Of a DNA stretch of 11,580 bases, positions 6,898 to 11,580 are shown piece after piece. This DNA comes from Armatimonadota bacterium (GTDB lineage: Bacteria; Armatimonadota; HRBIN16): contig JAPWUZ010000057.1 in assembly GCA_028275265.1 (NCBI GenBank), positions 1 to 11,580 of the forward strand, read 5' to 3'. Below the pieces are notes generated by a model, which was not told where the DNA came from, ran no database searches, and was given only the letters and a program-made list of their open reading frames with translations. The first letter of the stretch is position 1. Each line of letters starts with the position of its first letter. The position numbers and the translations under genes are program-made.

Positions 6898-7500
6898 ATG
6901 CTGGTTGCTGTAACCGGCGGCATCGCCGAAGGCAAAAGCACCGTCTTGCGATGGTTTGAAGAGTGGGGAGCGTACAGTCTCAGCCTGGACCAGATTGCAC
7001 GCGCTCTCAGCAGACCGCAGGAGGCACTTTGGCAAGCCATTGTGGCTGAGTTCGGGCAGGGATACTTGCTACCCAATGGCGAACTGAATCGCAGGCAGCT
7101 GGGGGAGGCGATTTTTGTGAATCATGCGCTGCGGCGACGGTTGAATCGCATCAGCCACCCCCTTATTCTGCAGCGGATGCGTCTGGAGATACAGAAGATT
7201 CAGTGCCAGGAGCCAGATGCTGTGGTTGTGGTAGAGGTGCCGTTACTGATAGAGTGTGCCCTTTACCGCGATTTCGACAGGATAGTGGTGGTGGAAGCAG
7301 GGAAGCAGCTTCAACGCGCTCGCCTGCTGGCGAGCGGACTGGATGAAAAGAATATCGCGCAACGCCTTGCTGCTCAGCTTCCCACCCGCGTGAAGAGGAT
7401 TTTTGCCGATTGGGTCGTATGGAATCGTGAACGGTTGGAAAAAACTCGCGAACAAAGTTGGCGCATCTGGCAGGAGTTGCAGCAGGAAATTGCGAAATAG
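6898..7500 (+). CDS. coaE: Dephospho-CoA kinase
   Basis: A 200-residue P-loop kinase, the normal length for the family. It phosphorylates the 3'-hydroxyl of the ribose in dephospho-CoA, the last step of coenzyme A synthesis. The P-loop is TGGIAEGKST at residues 6-15 (usually GGIGSGKST). It is followed by the LDQIARAL segment with the conserved catalytic-region Asp, the HPLI motif, VEVPLLIE ahead of the lid, the QLQRARLLASGLDEKNIAQRL lid region, and the C-terminal ADWVVWN segment. GGAG at 6889-6892, inside the end of the S1 gene, is the ribosome binding site, and only two bases separate the genes. polA and coaE being near each other is a common bacterial arrangement. No rho-independent terminator is visible after its stop. 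Confidence 0.95.
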   Translation: MLVAVTGGIAEGKSTVLRWFEEWGAYSLSLDQIARALSRPQEALWQAIVAEFGQGYLLPNGELNRRQLGEAIFVNHALRRRLNRISHPLILQRMRLEIQKIQCQEPDAVVVVEVPLLIECALYRDFDRIVVVEAGKQLQRARLLASGLDEKNIAQRLAAQLPTRVKRIFADWVVWNRERLEKTREQSWRIWQELQQEIAK

Positions 7501-7523
7501 TGGCGTAACTGTTGTGCAGGCTG

Positions 7524-7552
7524 TTGACAACACGCGAAGGCGTTCTTATAAT
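7524..7552 (+). promoter_or_regulatory. Perfect-consensus sigma70 promoter
   Basis: TTGACA at 7524-7529, a spacer of exactly 17 bases, and TATAAT at 7547-7552. All twelve consensus positions match. Transcription should start near 7559, leaving a leader of about 70 bases before the ATG at 7631. Confidence 0.88.
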
Positions 7553-7558
7553 CTTGCA

Positions 7559-7630
7559 GGAACCCTGAAGAGGTTGGCGAAGAATCATCGTGGGTAAGAC
7601 GGCAAGCACCGCAAGAAGTGAGGAGGAAGG
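7559..7630 (+). promoter_or_regulatory. 5' leader and ribosome binding site of the large secreted protein gene
   Basis: The leader of about 70 bases ends in AGGAGGAAGG (7621-7630), a strong ribosome binding site directly before ATG 7631. It holds a short direct repeat GCAAG at 7602-7606 and 7611-7615. I see no known riboswitch pattern. Confidence 0.5.
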
Positions 7631-10600
7631 ATGGCATTGAGAGGCGCTAATGGTCGGGTATCGCCCGTACTGCGGGCATGGAGGCTCCTGCTGGGAGCGA
7701 CTATCGTTGCAGTGCTGTTCAGCCAGTCAGCGGCTTTGGCGCAGCCGAAGCCCCGCTTCCCCCGTTTCCCCATTGTGGGCACTCCGGATCGCGCACCTGT
7801 CGACCTCAAGCGCGACTGGGATATGCTCAAAGGCAGGGGTGCGCCGGAGCAGACAACGAACCTGACAAACTCTCCGGCGGATGAGCTGGGGCCCATCTGG
7901 TCGGGCGATGACCGGTTCATTTACTTCTACTCGAACCGCGTCAGTGCAACGAACGGCGCGCGTGGCAATAACTTCCATGTCTACGTCATGCGCCCCGATG
8001 GCACCGACATCCGCCAGATTACCACCGAAGACGGCGACCAGATTGAACCCGCGCTGTCGTTCAACCAAAACCGACTGGCGTACGTCGCCCGCGCCTCCGC
8101 CGCCGCACCTTATCACCTGTTCGTGCGCAATCTCACGACAGGGGCGGTGCTGAGCCTCACTCGCGAACGAACCGACCTGCCCTTCACCGAGGTGCGGCAG
8201 CCTACCTGGTCTCCCAGCGGGCTGGAAGTAGCTTTTGCCGGTAAGGTGGGCAACGTCTACCACATCTTCGTCATCAATGTGGATACGGGAGTAATTCGGC
8301 AGGTTACCACCGGTAACTGTAACGACATGGAGCCTGCATGGTCGCCGGATGGGAACCTGATTGCATTTACCTCCAACCGCGCCGACGCGGCTGGAACCAG
8401 TGCGAAGTCCACTACTGACATCTGGACGGTTACTCCCTACGCGCTGGATCCCAGCGCTGCTGTGGTTCGTCGTGTGACCAACTTTTCCGCCAACGGTGTA
8501 GAGAGCTCCAACAAGCAAGCAACATGGAGCCTGCGAGAACTGCCACGCTTTATCACTGGCGCAAACCGCCCCCTCCTGTGGCTGGCGTTCGCCTCGAACC
8601 GGCAGGATACCAACGCCGACGGCACTCCGGATGCCGTTGGCAGCACGTTTGACATCTACTTTATGGACGCCACCGTCCTGCCCGACGGCTCAGGGTTGCA
8701 GACGGTGGAACCCACCGCGCAGGTCTACCACATCGACGCACGCGACCCCACCTACAGCACGAATGAAGAGATGCCGACTTGGTCGCAGTTCACGACCGCG
8801 CTCAAGCTCGCGCACGTGAGCAACCGCACGGGCAACTGGGATATCTTCTCTACGTCTATCGTGGACGTCAATGCGCCCGAGCTGCTGAAGGCAGATGCCA
8901 ACACCAACGAAATCGTGCAGGTAACGCCTCGTGTGTCATTGCCTGGCACCACGGTGCGCATTCGCGCAAAAGTACGCGACCTCGAGAGCGGGGTGGCGGC
9001 AGTTTATGCGCAGATTAAGGACCCCGATAGCAAGTACCAGGACGCCCAGGGCATCGAGCATAAGATTTACTTTAACGCGGGTCCGACAACGGCGGAGGGA
9101 AGTTCAATCATCCTGACGCTTGTTCCCTATGAGTTTGATTGTCAGCCCATCGACCCCGCGACCAATACGTATGTGACTCTAACGGGTACCATGCCCGGTC
9201 GCCCCACCATGATGCCGAGCCGGTTCTCGGGCTATCCACGAGAGATGTACGAGCCGGGTTCGGATGACTTCAGTGCTTTCAGCGGAGCAGCACATCCGCC
9301 CAAGAGCCACTGGCTGCGGCTGTATGACGACGGCCCTGCTTCACAGGGCGGACATGAACCGGAGGGTGAGGTCGCTGGTGACGGCATATATACCAACACA
9401 TGGACAACACCGGCAGATAACCCCAGCGACTGGTACATGGACATCATCGCGTATGACCGTGCTGTGAACCCGTTCCGCCCCACACAGCAGTCCAACTGGA
9501 AGATTTACGATAACGTCTGGGGCTTCTCCACCAAGCCGTTCAGCGCGTCGAGTAAGGTGCTGTTCGTATCGGACTACACGTTGGGGCAGAAGTTCTTCCA
9601 GGGGCGGTTCGGTATCAACTTCGCCCTCGACAACGTGTTCTTCACCTACTGGGGTACCGAGTCCTGGCTGACGGACATCGATATCAACTACTTGCCATCG
9701 GCGGGTTCATATCTGTCCAGTAATACCGACACGGAACCGAAACCAGTGGCTGATACATGGAACACGCTGGGAGTCGGTTCTTACGGAACCCGTCAGCCGA
9801 GCGGCGCGCGCTGGCCCAACCTCGCCTTCTGGTCCAGCGACCCGCTGGTTACTGACTCGCAAAACTACGACATCTGGCGCGTCCTGTGTCGCGGTCCGAT
9901 TCCGCAGTCGGTGTATCAGGCATATCTGCCGCGACGGGAACAGCAACCGAGTCCCTCGAACCCGCGCGGTGCAACACAGACTGTGCTGGTGGCAGACCGC
10001 TGCATCATCTGGGCGGCGCCTTACGCGGGCGACGTATGGGCAGGTAGCGGCACCATTACCGACCTGAATACGCAGCGCGACCTGACCAACTTCGTGGCGC
10101 AGGGCGGACGGTTGTTCATCTTTGGCGAGGATATCGGTTGGGCGCTGACGCTGAACGGTACGCAGGCGAACGCGTTCTACGCCACGGTGCTGAAAGCGCA
10201 GTTCATCAATGACCAACATCCATCGCTGGACCCGCTCAACCGAAACGACCTGTCTGGCACCGACGACCTGGCTCACCCGTTTGCTCATACCACATGGAAC
10301 GAACATAGCTACTACGAAATTACCAGCAACGGACTGGTTTATGACCCGCCATGGCGGGGGTCGCCGCGCCATCTGCAACCCGGTCCCGATATTAACAATC
10401 TGTACTTCAATGATGGCGCACCAAATCAGCGGTACGTCGATGCCATCAATCCCATCGCGCCTGCGCGCACAGAGCTGAGCTTCGAAGATGGCACGCAAGG
10501 GCTCATCTACTGGTTTGACGCAGGTACAGGAGGGAAGGTCATATACGGCAGCTTCGGACTGGAAGGGCTCAACCGGCACTACTATACCTTCGAGAACGTC

Positions 10601-11580
10601 GCCTACGGTCGAAACGTGCGTGGGAAGCTGGTGCACAACATCATCTGCTGGTTGCGCACGGGCACCATCGTGGGTACGGTGCGCGATGTGGAGGGAGGTG
10701 CGCCGATAGAGGGGGCGCTGGTGCGTGCCATCTTCCGCGGTGGCAATGAACGCACCACCGGTCCGCAGATAGGCACAGCTTTTACCCGCAAAGACGGTAC
10801 CTACAGCATCGGTGGCTTGGACCCCTCCGTTTACGAGGTGGAGGCACAGGCACCCGGCTACACCGCGCAGAAAGTGACCTTAGCCGGTATGCACGGCGGC
10901 GATTACGGCACCACCAGCTTCTTGCTGACCAAGGCACAGCCCGGCATACTGAAGGGGAAGGTGACTTATCCGGACGGCGTCACACCCATTCAGGGGGCAC
11001 TGGTGACCGCAAAGGATGTAATCAACGGGCAGGAGTTTACCGCCCTGTCTGATGCCCAGGGCAACTATGTCATTCCACGCCTGCCTACCAGCGATTACGA
11101 TGTCACCGCCACCAAGGAGGGCTTCTCGCCGGACCAGCCGCCGCAGCCGGTGCGCGTGAGCATTCCGCCTGCCACCGAGGTCACGCAGGACTTCCGCCTG
11201 AAACCGGCACCCGGAAACGTCACGGGTACGGTCACCCGCTCCGACACAGGCGAGCCTATCGCGAACGCACTGGTGACGGTGCGAAGCGGCGGCACGACGG
11301 TCGCATCGGCGACCACCGACCAGAACGGGCAGTACACCATTACCGGCGTGGACGGCGGAACCTATCAGGCCACCGCTTCGGCGGCAGGCTTCTCGCCGCA
11401 GACCAAGACTATCACCGTGGTGTCGAACCAGACCATTACGGAGAACTTCCAGCTCGACCCGGTGCCGCCCGGCAGTGTGTCCGGTCTGGTCATTCGCCAG
11501 GGCGACCAGCAGCCGGAAGAGGGTGTGGAAGTGGAGGTGGTCTCCAGCAACAAGACCTACCGAACCACCACCGGTCCGGC
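7631..11580 (+). CDS. Large secreted protein: PD40 (TolB-like) repeats, GATase-like segment, carboxypeptidase-regulatory-like repeats (partial)
   Basis: The frame is open from ATG 7631 to the window end (1316 codons plus two bases), with no internal stop. A Sec signal peptide is clear: basic start, hydrophobic LLLGATIVAVLF, and likely cleavage after ALA (residue 37). Residues about 85-400 hold PD40/WD40-like propeller blades of the TolB type, for example EPAWSPDGNLIAFTSNR near 234 and EMPTWSQ near 380. Next comes an Ig-like beta region (about 411-620, with VRIRAKVRDLESGVAAV and DGIYTNTWTTP). A segment at about 642-1000 with KVLFVSDYT and FVAQGGRLFIFGEDIG (821-836) resembles glutamine-amidotransferase-like folds of secreted proteins. 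From 1011 there are at least four carboxypeptidase-regulatory-like beta-sandwich repeats. No protease or hydrolase active site is visible, so a surface or matrix scaffold or a binding role is most likely. Any C-terminal anchor lies outside the window. Confidence 0.88.
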   Translation, partial: MALRGANGRVSPVLRAWRLLLGATIVAVLFSQSAALAQPKPRFPRFPIVGTPDRAPVDLKRDWDMLKGRGAPEQTTNLTNSPADELGPIWSGDDRFIYFYSNRVSATNGARGNNFHVYVMRPDGTDIRQITTEDGDQIEPALSFNQNRLAYVARASAAAPYHLFVRNLTTGAVLSLTRERTDLPFTEVRQPTWSPSGLEVAFAGKVGNVYHIFVINVDTGVIRQVTTGNCNDMEPAWSPDGNLIAFTSNRADAAGTSAKSTTDIWTVTPYALDPSAAVVRRVTNFSANGVESSNKQATWSLRELPRFITGANRPLLWLAFASNRQDTNADGTPDAVGSTFDIYFMDATVLPDGSGLQTVEPTAQVYHIDARDPTYSTNEEMPTWSQFTTALKLAHVSNRTGNWDIFSTSIVDVNAPELLKADANTNEIVQVTPRVSLPGTTVRIRAKVRDLESGVAAVYAQIKDPDSKYQDAQGIEHKIYFNAGPTTAEGSSIILTLVPYEFDCQPIDPATNTYVTLTGTMPGRPTMMPSRFSGYPREMYEPGSDDFSAFSGAAHPPKSHWLRLYDDGPASQGGHEPEGEVAGDGIYTNTWTTPADNPSDWYMDIIAYDRAVNPFRPTQQSNWKIYDNVWGFSTKPFSASSKVLFVSDYTLGQKFFQGRFGINFALDNVFFTYWGTESWLTDIDINYLPSAGSYLSSNTDTEPKPVADTWNTLGVGSYGTRQPSGARWPNLAFWSSDPLVTDSQNYDIWRVLCRGPIPQSVYQAYLPRREQQPSPSNPRGATQTVLVADRCIIWAAPYAGDVWAGSGTITDLNTQRDLTNFVAQGGRLFIFGEDIGWALTLNGTQANAFYATVLKAQFINDQHPSLDPLNRNDLSGTDDLAHPFAHTTWNEHSYYEITSNGLVYDPPWRGSPRHLQPGPDINNLYFNDGAPNQRYVDAINPIAPARTELSFEDGTQGLIYWFDAGTGGKVIYGSFGLEGLNRHYYTFENVAYGRNVRGKLVHNIICWLRTGTIVGTVRDVEGGAPIEGALVRAIFRGGNERTTGPQIGTAFTRKDGTYSIGGLDPSVYEVEAQAPGYTAQKVTLAGMHGGDYGTTSFLLTKAQPGILKGKVTYPDGVTPIQGALVTAKDVINGQEFTALSDAQGNYVIPRLPTSDYDVTATKEGFSPDQPPQPVRVSIPPATEVTQDFRLKPAPGNVTGTVTRSDTGEPIANALVTVRSGGTTVASATTDQNGQYTITGVDGGTYQATASAAGFSPQTKTITVVSNQTITENFQLDPVPPGSVSGLVIRQGDQQPEEGVEVEVVSSNKTYRTTTGP
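10661..11580 (+). repeat. Tandem carboxypeptidase-regulatory-like protein repeats (at least four)
   Basis: Protein-level repeats inside the large secreted protein begin at residues 1011 (base 10661), 1105 (10943), 1195 (11213) and 1281 (11471), at spacings of 94, 90 and 86 residues. Each shows the pattern G-x-V-x-G-x-V, then P-I-x-x-A-L-V, then D-x-x-G-x-Y-x-I, then Y-x-x-x-A-x-x-x-G-(F/Y). The fourth is cut by the window end. The DNA copies are clearly diverged, so these are old duplications. Confidence 0.8.

Noticed and set aside
7501..7535. A GTTGT/ACAAC inverted repeat after coaE as a terminator
   Set aside because: The stem is only about five base pairs, there is no T-run, and it overlaps the -35 box of the next promoter.
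7559..7630. A riboswitch (such as a cyclic di-GMP type) in the leader of the secreted protein gene
   Set aside because: At about 70 bases it is short, and I found no conserved riboswitch core or convincing paired stems.
9707..10636. A 309-codon antisense frame opposite the large secreted protein, and a similar 300-codon one at 2582-3484 opposite polA
   Set aside because: Both lie against strongly supported coding frames, lack family similarity that I recognise and have no convincing ribosome binding site.
10661..11580. The repeat array as a recent DNA-level tandem duplication
   Set aside because: The copies share only a protein pattern, with diverged bases and variable spacing, so they are old domain duplications.

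Overview
The window is GC-rich bacterial DNA, densely packed and with every supportable gene on the + strand. Several genes start within a few bases of, or overlapping, the previous stop. The mix of housekeeping genes, a pilus-type ATPase remnant, a HEPN/MNT pair and a very large secreted protein with TolB-like and carboxypeptidase-regulatory-like repeats fits a deep-branching, possibly thermophilic, Gram-negative-type bacterium. My best guess is Armatimonadota or a neighbour, but that rests on general protein character, not on a marker gene, and should be held loosely.

Region 1 (1-440) holds the end of a PilB/GspE-type ATPase gene. Its coding similarity stops abruptly near 292, followed by about 130 bases that fit neither neighbour and may be a dispersed repeat. 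A sigma70-like promoter sits at the end of this stretch.

Region 2 (about 459-2695) reads as one operon: a CPBP-family membrane protease, a TPR lipoprotein, an internally deleted HEPN gene of only 45 codons, and an intact minimal nucleotidyltransferase (MNT) gene. The HEPN/MNT pair looks like a toxin-antitoxin module whose HEPN half has decayed.

Region 3 (2692-7500) is a housekeeping operon behind its own promoter, whose -35 box overlaps the MNT stop codon: DNA polymerase I (polA, with a proofreading domain that lacks its catalytic residues), a four-domain S1 RNA-binding protein, and dephospho-CoA kinase (coaE). A 19-codon reading frame lies just ahead of the S1 gene.

Region 4 (7501-11580) opens with a perfect-consensus sigma70 promoter (TTGACA, 17 bases, TATAAT) and a strong ribosome binding site. 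These drive one reading frame that begins at 7631 and is still open at the window end (at least 1316 codons). It encodes an exported protein with a signal peptide, TolB-like PD40 repeats, a glutamine-amidotransferase-like segment, and at least four carboxypeptidase-regulatory-like repeats. No rRNA, tRNA, CRISPR array or transposase gene was seen. No gene-free stretch exceeds about 170 bases.
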